From the NCBI RefSeq assembly GCF_003402575.1, contig NZ_BGZJ01000001.1, forward strand, positions 682,001 through 746,000: a DNA stretch of 64,000 bases, written 5' to 3'. Under the pieces are notes generated by a model, which was not told the origin of the DNA, did not search any database, and was given only the letters and a program-made list of their open reading frames with translations. Position 1 is the stretch's first letter. The number at the start of each line of letters is the position of its first letter. This DNA comes from Mesosutterella multiformis (lineage in GTDB: Bacteria; Pseudomonadota; Gammaproteobacteria; Burkholderiales; Burkholderiaceae_F). The position numbers and the translations under genes were made by a program. Below are positions 55,615 to 64,000 of the stretch, one piece after another.

Positions 55615-57444
55615 TTAATGCTTATTTTCGGCGATTTCACGCTTACTCTCGAGTTCCTGCCACCGTTCGTAGCGTTCTTCGAGAATCTGCGGGATCGCTT
55701 CAAGCCGGTCGCGGTCGGCTTTGATTTCAGCTCCGGGAAGCTCGTGGTAGGAGGGACCTGCCATTTTCTCAAGCAGCTCCTGCTGCTCGGTCTCAAGCGC
55801 GTCGATTTCCTTCGGCAGCGACTCGAGTTCACGCTCTTCCTTATAGGAGAGCTTCACACTCTTCGCGCGGGCGGGCTTCGGCTGAGCAGGCTTTTCAGCC
55901 TTCGGTGCCGCGGCTGGCGCGGCCTGCGGACGGCGGTACTTTACCCAGTCGGAATAGCCGCCGACATACTCATGCCACTCACCGTTCCCTTCCGCTGCCA
56001 GCACCTGTGTCACAGTGTTATCGAGGAACCGTCGGTCATGCGACACGAGGATCAGCGTGCCGGAATAGTCCTCCAGAACCTGTTCGAGGAGTTCGAGAGA
56101 ATCGATATCGAGATCGTTCGTCGGCTCGTCAAGCACAAGGAGGTTGGCGGGCAGCGCGAAGAGCCGGGCAAGCAGCAGCCGGTTCCGCTCGCCGCCTGAA
56201 AGCGCCTCGACCGGAGAGTCGGCCCGCTGGGGCGAAAAGAGGAAATCATTCAGATAGCTCTTGATATGCTTCTTTACACCGCCGATTTCCACCCACTCGC
56301 TGCCCGGAGCGATGGTATCCGCCACGGTCTTCTTGAGGTCAAGCTGGGCGCGGAGCTGATCGAAATACGCAATATGGAGATTCGTGCCGAGGCGGACTGT
56401 GCCCTCATCAGGCTGGAGTTCTCCGAGTAGCACCTTGATGAGTGTGCTCTTCCCCGCGCCGTTCGGTCCGATCAGGCCGAGGCGGTCACCCCGCATCAGC
56501 GTGAAGTTCAGATTCCGGATCACGGTCTTATCACCGAAGGACTTCGAGACGTTCTTCAGTTCGGCGACCAGCTTTCCGCTCTTTTCCCCCGCGTCAATCG
56601 ACATGTTCACCTGACCCATGCGGTCGCGCCTCGCCTCGCGTTCCCGGCGCAGCCGTTCCAGACGGCGCACTCGGCCCTCGTTTCTGGTACGGCGGGCCTC
56701 AATGCCCTTACGGATCCAGACCTCTTCCTGGGCCCAGAATTTATCGAACTTGCGGCGCGCGGTTTCCTCGATCGCGAGTTCGTAATTCTTGTGGTGCTCG
56801 TAGTCCGCGAAGTTGCCCGGGTAGGAGCGGAGAATGCCGCGGTCGAGTTCCACGATCCGGGTGGAAACCGCATCGAGGAACTCTCGGTCATGCGTGATCA
56901 CCACGAGCGCCCGGGTGTTCTTGAACGTTTCCCGGATCAGATCCTCGAGGAGCGCGATCGTGGTGATGTCGAGGTGGTTCGTCGGCTCATCGAGCAGCAG
57001 CAGGTCCGGTTCCTGAGCGAGTACGAGCGCGATGGCGGCTTTCTTCCGCTCGCCGCCGGAAGCGGTTCCGGGATCCGCGTCCGCGCGGACATTCAGCCGC
57101 TGCAGGTAGGCGTCGAGTTTCGCGATCTGTTTCCAGTAGAGTTTGTCATCCGACGGATCAAAGCCGGACTGCGCGATCAGGCTCTCACGGATCGTGGGAG
57201 CCGGCGGGAAGACCGGTTCCTGTTCCAGAAGCACAACCCGCAGACCGTCCTTCACCTGAATCTCTCCGTCATCCAGCGCGGACTTTCGGGCGAGCACCTG
57301 AAGCATGGAGCTCTTGCCTGTGCCGTTGCGACCGATGAGACCGATACGCTCACCCTCCTGAACCGAAAAATCCGTGTTGTCGAGAAGCGGGTAGTCACCG
57401 AAAGCGAGGCTCGCGTTTTTTAACGTAATAAGCGTATTGGCCAT
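55615..57444 (-). CDS. uup: ABC-F family ATPase Uup
   Basis: 609 residues with two ABC domains and no membrane segments. Walker A motifs are GRNGTGKSS and GPNGAGKST; signature motifs are ASGGERKK and LSGGERNR; Walker B motifs end in DEPTNHLD and DEPTNDLD. The Uup-type linker EARRTRNEGRVRRLERLRRE lies between them, and a C-terminal coiled coil (about 540-605) completes the Uup pattern. ABC-F proteins act on ribosomes or branched DNA. Confidence 0.93.
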   Translation of the reverse strand: MANTLITLKNASLAFGDYPLLDNTDFSVQEGERIGLIGRNGTGKSSMLQVLARKSALDDGEIQVKDGLRVVLLEQEPVFPPAPTIRESLIAQSGFDPSDDKLYWKQIAKLDAYLQRLNVRADADPGTASGGERKKAAIALVLAQEPDLLLLDEPTNHLDITTIALLEDLIRETFKNTRALVVITHDREFLDAVSTRIVELDRGILRSYPGNFADYEHHKNYELAIEETARRKFDKFWAQEEVWIRKGIEARRTRNEGRVRRLERLRREREARRDRMGQVNMSIDAGEKSGKLVAELKNVSKSFGDKTVIRNLNFTLMRGDRLGLIGPNGAGKSTLIKVLLGELQPDEGTVRLGTNLHIAYFDQLRAQLDLKKTVADTIAPGSEWVEIGGVKKHIKSYLNDFLFSPQRADSPVEALSGGERNRLLLARLFALPANLLVLDEPTNDLDIDSLELLEQVLEDYSGTLILVSHDRRFLDNTVTQVLAAEGNGEWHEYVGGYSDWVKYRRPQAAPAAAPKAEKPAQPKPARAKSVKLSYKEERELESLPKEIDALETEQQELLEKMAGPSYHELPGAEIKADRDRLEAIPQILEERYERWQELESKREIAENKH

Positions 57445-57576
57445 AGGAATAGAGAGAGGTGTCCGGAGGAAAAACAGGTTTTCAATTGTAGGTGCAAATG
57501 CCCGTGCAATTTTCGTTCACCTCAGGTTAAAGTGTTAGGCTTCATTCACTAACGGACGGACACAGAAGGAATCGCG

Positions 57577-58485
57577 ATGCAGGAAGCCTTGGAGCAGTGG
57601 AAGCAGATGGCATGGGCCCGGGAGTCGGGGATCGGCGAGCAGGAGTTCCCTGCGGGGGCTCTCTACATCGTGGGTCTGCCGATCGGAAACGCGGCCGATA
57701 TCACGATCCGCGCACTCTGGACTCTCGCGATCGCCGACTGTGTGGCTGCAGAGGATACCCGTCAGACGCAGAAGATTCTGTCCCGCTACGGCATCACGAC
57801 GCACGAAATCTCAGTGCGCGAATTTAACGAAGTGACCGGCGCTCAGACGATCATCGAGCGGCTGAAGAACGGGGAACGAGTGGCGCTCGTGACGGACGCC
57901 GGAACGCCGGCGGTATCGGACCCCGGCGCTCTGGTCGTGAAGATTGTGCTGGATGCCGGATTCCGGGTGATTCCGGTGCCGGGGGCGAGTGCCGTGATCA
58001 CAGCGCTCTCCGCTTCGGGCCTCACCGCGAAAACGTTTACCTTTGTCGGCTTTGTGCCTCCGCAGGCCAAGGCCCGCCGTGAAACACTCTCCCGCTACGC
58101 GTCCCGCGGCGACGCGTTCGTGCTCTATGAGGCGCCTCACCGCATTCAGGCGCTCCTCCGTGATCTTGGCTCGGCCCTTGAGCCGGGGCGTCGCGTGGTT
58201 GTGGCGCGCGAAATCACGAAGCGCTTTGAATCCTTTACGCCGCTCGCGGCAGGTGACCTCGCGGCCTGGGCGGACGCGCATGAGCCCCGGGGCGAATACG
58301 CGATCCTGATCGACGAGGCGGAAAAGAAGGAGTCCGAAATGGGCGAAGAGGTTCTCGCCTGGGTGAGAGAAATCGCGAAAGAGCTGCCAGCATCCAAAAC
58401 CGCGGCGCTTGTGTCTCGGGTGACCGGACTGCCGCGCGATACGGTCTATCAGAGCGTTCTCAGAAGCCAGGGCAAGGCTGAATAA
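57577..58485 (+). CDS. rsmI: 16S rRNA 2'-O-methyltransferase (C1402)
   Basis: 302 residues. It shows the tetrapyrrole-methylase fold: ALYIVGLPIGNAADITIRAL, VAAEDTRQTQKILSRYGI, VALVTDAGTPAVSDPGA and FVGFVPPQAKARRETL, all characteristic of RsmI. It methylates the ribose of C1402 in the decoding centre. An AGAAGGAA site precedes the ATG. It is divergent from uup and terminates at a hairpin shared with the CBS protein gene. Confidence 0.95.
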   Translation: MQEALEQWKQMAWARESGIGEQEFPAGALYIVGLPIGNAADITIRALWTLAIADCVAAEDTRQTQKILSRYGITTHEISVREFNEVTGAQTIIERLKNGERVALVTDAGTPAVSDPGALVVKIVLDAGFRVIPVPGASAVITALSASGLTAKTFTFVGFVPPQAKARRETLSRYASRGDAFVLYEAPHRIQALLRDLGSALEPGRRVVVAREITKRFESFTPLAAGDLAAWADAHEPRGEYAILIDEAEKKESEMGEEVLAWVREIAKELPASKTAALVSRVTGLPRDTVYQSVLRSQGKAE

Positions 58486-58491
58486 AAGCGA

Positions 58492-58525
58492 AAAGGGAGG
58501 TCTCGGATGAGATCTCCCTTTTTTT
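58492..58525. terminator. Terminator between rsmI and the CBS-domain gene
   Basis: AAGGGAGGTCT pairs with AGATCTCCCTT (one G-U) over a six-base loop, followed by TTTTT. A-rich flanks on the left make it usable in both directions. Confidence 0.85.
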
Positions 58526-58550
58526 CTGAGCGGCGGAATCCTGCTCTGAC

Positions 58551-59006
58551 TCAGGGGCGAAGCGCCGCCTCGCGGGTCTTCGAGGACTTGATGTTGCGCA
58601 CAAGGCTGTCCAGCATGGTGGAGAGTTCCTCCAGCATGTTGGAATTCGTGACGACACCGACAAGCAGACCGTTCTCGTCCACCACCGGGAGACGGCGGAT
58701 GCCGAACTCACGCATGCGGGCAAGCGCGTCCACGATGTTCTCTTCACCCTGAGCGACGACCGCCGGGCTCGTCATCACGTCTCCGACCTTCGTGGCAGCG
58801 ATATCACGGCCGGTGGCAAGAACTTCGATCGTAAGATCGCGATCCGTAATCATGCCGATCGGCTTATTGCCGCCGTCCACTACGACCAGGCTTCCCACAT
58901 GACGGGTACGCATCGCAAGGGCGCAGTCAGTCACTGAGGTAGTGGCGGAAATACATTCGACGTGACGGACCGCGAGGTCGATCACCTTCATAGAACGTGC
59001 ACGCAT
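58551..59006 (-). CDS. Tandem CBS-domain protein
   Basis: 151 residues made almost entirely of two CBS motifs (about 10-70 and 80-135): HVGSLVVVDGGNKPIGMITDRDL and FGIRRLPVVDENGLLVGVVT. Such stand-alone CBS pairs bind adenosyl ligands and regulate partners that cannot be named here. Three in-frame starts are possible (59015 TTG, 59006 and 58991 ATG). It is a single gene convergent with rsmI. Confidence 0.88.
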   Translation of the reverse strand: MRARSMKVIDLAVRHVECISATTSVTDCALAMRTRHVGSLVVVDGGNKPIGMITDRDLTIEVLATGRDIAATKVGDVMTSPAVVAQGEENIVDALARMREFGIRRLPVVDENGLLVGVVTNSNMLEELSTMLDSLVRNIKSSKTREAALRP

Positions 59007-59022
59007 AGCAGTCAATAAGCTC

Positions 59023-59074
59023 TGTAAAAAAGAAAAGAAATAGACTCGCCCGGAATCCCTGGCGGGATCCGGGC
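59023..59074 (-). terminator. Terminator of the slt-cca-folB-ttcA operon
   Basis: GCCCGGA(T)CCC pairs with GGGATTCCGGGC (one bulge) at 59048-59074. On the reverse strand it is followed by a pyrimidine tract rich in T (59023-59040). Confidence 0.7.
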
Positions 59075-59102
59075 AGGACCGTCTTCCTATTCTAAACGGG
59101 AA

Positions 59103-60050
59103 TCAGTTTTTGCTCTGACGCCGCGGTTTCAGGGGCTTCGGGGGCTGCGTGAGGGCGTGAAACTCGTGGAAATCCCAGAGCGACCGGTCGAGCAGATGGG
59201 AAGGCACCACGTGGGTCATGCTCTTGAAGATGTTGTACATCCGGTTCTTGTCAATCTTCTCCCACTGCGCAAGGAGTTCCTTCATCTCGTGGCGGCAGCG
59301 GTTCTCGGCAAAGCCGCAGAGATTCTTCGGAACAATGGGGTAGCCCTGGATCTGAGCCCACTTGCGGGTGTCGGACTCATGCACGTAGGCCAGCGGCCGG
59401 ATGATTACGTGCTGCCCGTCATCACTCCGGAGAACGGGCGGCATGCCTTTCATCTGACCGCCGTAGAACATGTTGAGCATCAGCGTGCTCACGATGTCAT
59501 CCATCTGGTGACCGAGCGCGATTTTCGTGAGCCCCAGCTTATCCGCCGTGGTGTAGAGAATGCCGCGGCGAAGGCGCGAGCAGAGTGAGCAGATGTGCTG
59601 TCCGGACGGAATGATGCGCTTGATCGTCGCGTAGGCGTTCTGACGTTCCACGTGGAACGGAACGCCTATGCTCTTGAAATAATTCGGAAGAAGGTCGTGC
59701 GGGAAATCCGGCAGCTCCATATCGATGTTCACGGCCATGACTTCGAAATGAACGGGGGCCCGCTTCTGGAGTTTGAGAAGGGTCTCAAGGAGCACATAGC
59801 TGTCCTTGCCGCCCGATACCGCGACACCGATCCGATCGCCCTCCTCGATCATGTTGAAGTCAGCGATCGCCTGCCCCGTGAGACGCATGATCCGCTTTTC
59901 GAGCTTCTTCGCGGCAACGGACTTCTTTACCTTTTCTTTTTCTCCGGCAGGCTGCTCCGCGGTTTCCTCCGCGGCGGGAGCCGGGGACTTGTTCAGAGCC
60001 TCGGCCGGCGTGATCGGAATGGTGGTTCCAATAACTGATTCATTGCTCAT
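59103..60050 (-). CDS. ttcA: tRNA 2-thiocytidine(32) synthetase
   Basis: 315 residues. The PP-loop is [14 protein letters not shown]; the iron-sulfur cysteines are in [12 protein letters not shown] and [27 protein letters not shown] and [13 protein letters not shown] are TtcA signatures. It thiolates C32 of tRNAs. The N-terminus is extended by about 50 residues rich in Ala, Pro and Glu. The start overlaps folB by 11 bases; it is the last gene of the operon. Confidence 0.95.
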   Translation of the reverse strand: MSNESVIGTTIPITPAEALNKSPAPAAEETAEQPAGEKEKVKKSVAAKKLEKRIMRLTGQAIADFNMIEEGDRIGVAVSGGKDSYVLLETLLKLQKRAPVHFEVMAVNIDMELPDFPHDLLPNYFKSIGVPFHVERQNAYATIKRIIPSGQHICSLCSRLRRGILYTTADKLGLTKIALGHQMDDIVSTLMLNMFYGGQMKGMPPVLRSDDGQHVIIRPLAYVHESDTRKWAQIQGYPIVPKNLCGFAENRCRHEMKELLAQWEKIDKNRMYNIFKSMTHVVPSHLLDRSLWDFHEFHALTQPPKPLKPRRQSKN

Positions 60051-60414
60051 TTAGGAAAAACTCCTCAACACCGGAGGCGTCAGCGCCTGTCACGGCATGC
60101 GTCTTCCGGCAGTCAACCCGTCCCGCCCGGACTCCGGGCAGAACCCGGATTTCACGGATCATCTCCTCCACCACGGTTTCAACGAGGAAGTGGTGGCTGC
60201 GGACAATCCGCCGGGCGATCTCCGCGAGCGTTGCGTAGCTCACGGTGTTCTCAATATCTTCTCCGAGCGGTTTTTTGTCCACCCAGACGCTTGCGGAAAT
60301 CAGGATTTCCTGAGCGGCGGCAATTTCGTGCGGATAAATGCCGAGCCGAGCGAGAAGCCGGAGGTCCTCGATATAGATGCGGCGGCAGGAGAGCTGCAGT
60401 TCTTCAAGCGTCAT
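60040..60414 (-). CDS. folB: Dihydroneopterin aldolase
   Basis: 124 residues. It cleaves dihydroneopterin in folate synthesis. [22 protein letters not shown], the [19 protein letters not shown] block and [16 protein letters not shown] fit FolB. It overlaps the cca stop by four bases. Confidence 0.93.
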   Translation of the reverse strand: MTLEELQLSCRRIYIEDLRLLARLGIYPHEIAAAQEILISASVWVDKKPLGEDIENTVSYATLAEIARRIVRSHHFLVETVVEEMIREIRVLPGVRAGRVDCRKTHAVTGADASGVEEFFLNEQ

Positions 60415-61529
60415 GATGCGTTGTCTTTATCGGTGTGAGTCTGGGCGAGAGTATCTCTGACCGCTTTCACGCGGGCAGCCCGGATGGCGGCGGGAATTTC
60501 AGAGGGAGAAGAGGCCGCGGCCGCAATATCGCGGGTCGCCACGGCGCGCGCGGCGTCAGCGGCTCTCAGCCAGGGTTCCGGCCGAACTCCGGAAGCGATC
60601 TGCTGCACCTGAAGGAACTCCCTGAACCGGGGATAACGGCGGAAGGCATCCGCTTTTTCGAATAGACGGACAGCAGACTCAGCTTCTACCTTTTCCCGCA
60701 GCATCGCGCCGCACCGCTCACCAAGCTCCACGAGCCCGATCGCGTCAGATCCGGCCCGGAGCGACTTCGCGGCCTCGCTTCCGCGGTCTCCGGCTTCCGA
60801 AAAGAGGAGCGCGAGGCGGACCGCGGCCGGGGCATTGATGCCGGAAGCCTCGTCGAGTTTCCGGAGCAGGGCTTCGCTGCAGGGGACGTCGGGCGCGATC
60901 CTTGTCCAGGCGCCGCACTCAAGCAGGATTTTCATCATGCGGGACGGGGCCTTTTCCATCAGTCCCCGGGACAGCTCCTTCATCACGCGCTCAGGCACGA
61001 GGGCGTCAGCCTCCCCCGCCTTCACCATGTCGGTGATGAGCTGCCAGGTGCCAGGATCCACTGAAAATTCAGGAAGTCGGGCGGAAAACCGGGCGATTCT
61101 CAGGATTCTTACCGGATCCTCGCGGAAAGCCGGGCTTACATGGCGGAAGACTCTCCTCCGGATATCCTCCTCTCCGCCCCAGGGGTCAAAGAGTGTGCCG
61201 TCCTCAGACATTGCGATCGCGTTGATCGTGAGGTCGCGGCGCATCAGATCCTCTTCGAGCGTGACATCAGGCGAAGCGCTGAACGTAAACCCGTGGTAGC
61301 CGGGAGCGGTCTTCCGCTCTGTGCGGGCGAGCGCGTACTCCTCATGCGTTTTCGGGTGAAGGAAAACCGGGAAATCGGCGCCGACCGGAATGAACCCCTT
61401 CGACACCATGTATTCGGGGGTCGCGCCGACCACGACGTAGTCCTTGTCGGAGGGCGTGGCTGGGATCCCGTGACGGGAAAGAAGCAGGTCACGGACATAG
61501 CCGCCGACCAGGTACGTTTGGATTGCCAT
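60411..61529 (-). CDS. cca: CCA-adding tRNA nucleotidyltransferase
   Basis: 372 residues. It adds or repairs the CCA end of tRNA. The nucleotidyltransferase head shows YLVGGYVRDLLL and the D-x-D type SDKDYVVVGATPE; the neck has EDLMRRDLTINAIA, and FREDPVRILRIARFSARLPEF follows. The length is shorter than E. coli Cca (412), and I see no clear HD phosphohydrolase domain at the C-terminus. It lies 17 bases after slt. Confidence 0.94.
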   Translation of the reverse strand: MAIQTYLVGGYVRDLLLSRHGIPATPSDKDYVVVGATPEYMVSKGFIPVGADFPVFLHPKTHEEYALARTERKTAPGYHGFTFSASPDVTLEEDLMRRDLTINAIAMSEDGTLFDPWGGEEDIRRRVFRHVSPAFREDPVRILRIARFSARLPEFSVDPGTWQLITDMVKAGEADALVPERVMKELSRGLMEKAPSRMMKILLECGAWTRIAPDVPCSEALLRKLDEASGINAPAAVRLALLFSEAGDRGSEAAKSLRAGSDAIGLVELGERCGAMLREKVEAESAVRLFEKADAFRRYPRFREFLQVQQIASGVRPEPWLRAADAARAVATRDIAAAASSPSEIPAAIRAARVKAVRDTLAQTHTDKDNAS

Positions 61530-61546
61530 GCTGCGTTTATTCAGTA

Positions 61547-63577
61547 TCAGTTGTCGGGGGAGGGCGGAGTAATCGTGCCGAGAAGCTCCGTGAGCCGCAC
61601 GGGTTTGCCGAGAATCCGGGCGTATTCCGCCGTGTTGTTCAGCACATTCTTCACGTAGGTCCGGGTTTCGCTGAACGGAATGAGCTCAGCGAAAATCGCG
61701 CCGTCCTGGCTTGCGGACAGATTCCGGCGCCAGGTGATGGAGCGGCCGGGGCCGGCGTTGTAGCCCGCTGTGGCGAGAGTCTTCTGCCCGTCAAACCGGT
61801 CGTTGAGGTACTTGAGGTAGTAAGCGCCGAGCTTCATGTTGGTGAGCGGATCCGAGAGATCAGGATTCCCATCGCCGACACCGTAGCGCTTGGCGGTCCA
61901 CCGGGCAGTGGCGGGCAGCAGCTGCATGAGTCCGCGGGCACCGGCTCCCGACGACACCGTTACCATGAAGCGGGACTCCTGACGCGTAATGCCGTAAATC
62001 CAGGCCTCGGGCACATTGGTTTCCTGGGCAATCGCGGCGACGCTCTTCTGAGACGGAATCGGGAAGGAGAGGTCGCTCTGGAAAAGGCTGTCGGGGAGTT
62101 TCCCCGCGGTGCTGATCATGCGGTCAGCGAGTCCGATCCGGCGGGCATATTCAGCGGCCGCGATGAGCTGCGGCTTCTTCGCGTCGCGAAGCGCCCAGTT
62201 CCATTCGCGGCTCGCCATGGAGTAGAGACCGAGACGGCGGAGCAGCACGGCCCGGATAATGCTCGGATTCTGCATCCACTGCCGGACGTCAGACTCCGCG
62301 ACCGAGGGGCGCGCGCCGTCACCCGGATAGGGAACGTTAAGCGCATCACAGGCGAGTTTGCCGTAGAACGTGTGGTGACCGGTGATGGATGAGAGAACTT
62401 TCTCGCCCTCGCTCCTGTCGCCCTGAGCGATTTTGGCGCGGCCGAGCCAGTAGGCGGATTCGTCAGCTCCCAGCTTTTCCGGGGTCATCGAGCCGATGGC
62501 CCGCTCAACTTCCTTCCAGTTGCCGGCAGCGAGCGCTGCCTTCACGCGCCACCCGGCGACTTCGTCAGGCTGCGAGACGCGGCTGTCCATCAGGCCTTCG
62601 CCGGCATTCGTGAAGTATTGGCTTGAGTCGGAAATCGTATTGATGATCGCTGAGCGGTAGCCGAGGAAGTTCCAGAGCAGATTCCGGTCTTCCTTCGGAA
62701 TCTGGCTGCCGAGCGACGCGATCATGGCCGCGGCGTCCTCTGGACGGCTGTAGCCCACAGCGAGACAGGCCGCCGTGATCAGACGGGGGTTCGCCTGCGC
62801 GTCAGGCGTGGTGACCCATTTCTCCGGGGACGAAAAGACCTCGGGAAGCGAAAGCGGCGCATTCGGCATATAGGCCTGCAGCAGGCGCTGGGCGTCCGAA
62901 TTGAACCGATGCTCGATCAGGTAGGACGAGATCTCCCAGATTTTTCCCGGGTCGCGTCCGAGAATGGACTCGGCGAGCGACATGAAGGCCGGGGCGTGCG
63001 GATTCCTGGCTTCCCGAAGGAGGCTTACGCCGTACTCCGTGTTCCCCTTCCCGGCGAGAAGCTGGAAGGACTCGTGCCATGCGGCGAGATCAGGCTCCGT
63101 CTTATTCCACTGCAGCGGCGCATAAAGCGCTTCAAAGAACGCTGAATCTCCTTTCGGAGCGGCGATTCTCGCGACATCTGTTCCCAGCCGCTCAGCGATG
63201 TATTCCCCCTGATGGCTCTTCAGAAAATCGAGAACCTGGGCCTGCAGAATGGGATCCGAAGGATCGGACTTTATGGCGTCATACAGATTCCAGGACACGG
63301 CGTAGTCAACGAGCGGGTATCCGGCGAGCTGGGCAAAAAGCGCCTGCTGTGACTCGGCGGTGCCGGTGTTTGACTGACGAGCGCGCCGGAAGGAGAGAAA
63401 CGCCTGGTCCTGCGCGGACAGCGGGAAATTCTGAAAAAGAAAGTCCTCCGCAGGCACAGCGATTGAAGGCGCAGGACCCAGAGGCCGCTGCTGCGGCAGC
63501 AGTGACTGGGCACTGGCTCCAAAGGCGGGAAGCGCGAGGGCCAGCAGCAGTAATGAGCGGCGGATCTGAGCTTTCAT
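61547..63577 (-). CDS. slt: Soluble lytic murein transglycosylase
   Basis: 676 residues from the ATG at 63577 (692 from an ATG at 63625; neither has a good ribosome site, but the signal peptide MKAQIRRSLLLLALALPAFG fits the later one). A long alpha-helical ring region (to about 480) precedes the lytic domain with QESRFMVTVSSGAGARGLMQ (catalytic Glu) and PLTNMKLGAYYLKYLNDRF. It cleaves peptidoglycan to anhydromuropeptides that AmpG can import. It is the first gene of the operon and is divergent from the cyclo-ligase gene. Confidence 0.92.
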   Translation of the reverse strand: MKAQIRRSLLLLALALPAFGASAQSLLPQQRPLGPAPSIAVPAEDFLFQNFPLSAQDQAFLSFRRARQSNTGTAESQQALFAQLAGYPLVDYAVSWNLYDAIKSDPSDPILQAQVLDFLKSHQGEYIAERLGTDVARIAAPKGDSAFFEALYAPLQWNKTEPDLAAWHESFQLLAGKGNTEYGVSLLREARNPHAPAFMSLAESILGRDPGKIWEISSYLIEHRFNSDAQRLLQAYMPNAPLSLPEVFSSPEKWVTTPDAQANPRLITAACLAVGYSRPEDAAAMIASLGSQIPKEDRNLLWNFLGYRSAIINTISDSSQYFTNAGEGLMDSRVSQPDEVAGWRVKAALAAGNWKEVERAIGSMTPEKLGADESAYWLGRAKIAQGDRSEGEKVLSSITGHHTFYGKLACDALNVPYPGDGARPSVAESDVRQWMQNPSIIRAVLLRRLGLYSMASREWNWALRDAKKPQLIAAAEYARRIGLADRMISTAGKLPDSLFQSDLSFPIPSQKSVAAIAQETNVPEAWIYGITRQESRFMVTVSSGAGARGLMQLLPATARWTAKRYGVGDGNPDLSDPLTNMKLGAYYLKYLNDRFDGQKTLATAGYNAGPGRSITWRRNLSASQDGAIFAELIPFSETRTYVKNVLNNTAEYARILGKPVRLTELLGTITPPSPDN

Positions 63578-63708
63578 GGGTAACCGTAAAAAGGACGAGG
63601 CGGGAGAGACGGATTTTTTAACCATAGAATAAGTTTAACCATCGGCGCCGGACGAAGACGGCGGCTAACCCCGATAGGCGCCGGAATCTTTAGAGGAGGA
63701 GCGTACCA

Positions 63709-64000
63709 ATGGATAAGAAACTGCTGAGAAAAGAGCTGCTCGCAGTGCGTCAGGAAATTGCGGCCACTCGCCCGGAGGCGGCGAAAGAACTGGCACGGAA
63801 CATTGTGGGATGGCTTGAAGCGAATCCGCAGTTTTCCTCAGTGGGTCTCTACTACCCGATTCAGAGTGAGCCGGATCTGATGGAGGCGCTGGGCGCCTGG
63901 CAGTCAGAGAAGCCCGGCCGCATGCTTGCTCTTCCGGTTGTGATGAAGGGAAAGATGGGGTACTACCAGTGGACTCCGGGAGTCGAGATGGTGGAAAGCG
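63709..64000 (+). CDS. 5-formyltetrahydrofolate cyclo-ligase, N-terminal part (cut by window end)
   Basis: 97 residues are visible from ATG 63709, which has a very strong AGAGGAGGA ribosome site eight bases upstream. KKLLRKELLAVRQEI resembles the family start, VGLYYPIQSEPDL matches the substrate-binding IxxYxPxxxExD motif, and MLALPVVMKGKMGYYQW matches the next conserved block. The enzyme returns 5-formyl-THF to the folate pool with ATP. The C-terminal half, with its ATP site, lies outside the window. Confidence 0.9.
   Translation, partial: MDKKLLRKELLAVRQEIAATRPEAAKELARNIVGWLEANPQFSSVGLYYPIQSEPDLMEALGAWQSEKPGRMLALPVVMKGKMGYYQWTPGVEMVES

Noticed and set aside
63626-63708. Possible 6S RNA or folate riboswitch before the cyclo-ligase gene
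   Set aside because: The gap is only 83 bases with two GGCGCC palindromes; too short for 6S RNA and no known riboswitch pattern is seen.

Overview
The window is an ordinary, gene-dense bacterial core-genome segment of high GC content. It holds about 55 protein genes and no rRNA, tRNA, insertion sequence, prophage or CRISPR array that I could recognise. Gene content and order point to Betaproteobacteria, order Burkholderiales, and most likely a Sutterellaceae-type gut anaerobe. The grounds are a dnaN-gyrB pair, the fmt-rsmB-DUF4390-ntrY-response regulator block, the 1300-residue DUF3683 FAD/Fe-S oxidoreductase, DUF1840, GatCAB, and a menaquinone-type prenyltransferase (MenA). The family-level placement is inference.

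Layout. 1-5.3 kb: 3' end of dnaN, gyrB, a cytosolic 5'-nucleotidase, then a 513-base AT-rich gap with a cluster of DnaA-box-like 9-mers and an uninterrupted run of NAA/NAG triplets, followed by a Crp/Fnr-type regulator. 5.3-9.9 kb: a DolP-like BON lipoprotein, a reverse-strand ybeD-lipB-menA-lipA operon, birA and a 64-residue membrane-anchored protein. 9.9-15.7 kb: the giant FAD/Fe-S oxidoreductase and ilvA. 15.7-24 kb: a reverse-strand cell-shape operon mreB-mreC-mreD-mrdA-rodA-rlpA followed by an M20 peptidase and a translationally coupled 71-residue acidic protein. 24-27.5 kb: gatC-gatA-gatB. 27.5-31.5 kb: pyrE, rsuA-ampG, UPF0149 and DUF1840 genes. 31.5-40 kb: the fmt-rsmB-DUF4390-ntrY-response regulator operon, an alpha/beta hydrolase on the opposite strand, def and a divergent dprA. 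40-46.7 kb: topB, then a general amino-acid ABC importer (binding protein and two permeases, no ATPase) with a DUF1857-like gene. 46.7-53.6 kb: tex, a uracil/xanthine permease, prfC and a HemN-like radical SAM protein. 53.7-64 kb: an acyl-CoA synthetase, uup, rsmI, a CBS-domain protein, the slt-cca-folB-ttcA operon, and the start of a 5-formyltetrahydrofolate cyclo-ligase.

Functional themes are peptidoglycan growth and recycling (MreBCD, PBP2, RodA, RlpA, Slt, AmpG), translation and RNA modification (GatCAB, Def, Fmt, RsmB, RsmI, RsuA, TtcA, Cca, RF3, Uup, Tex), and cofactor synthesis (lipoate, biotin loading, menaquinone, folate). Most gene ends carry clear hairpin terminators, often shared by convergent genes. 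The signal most worth following is the candidate DnaA-binding/origin-like region at about 4.08-4.45 kb. I did not see a new defence, secretion or biosynthetic system.
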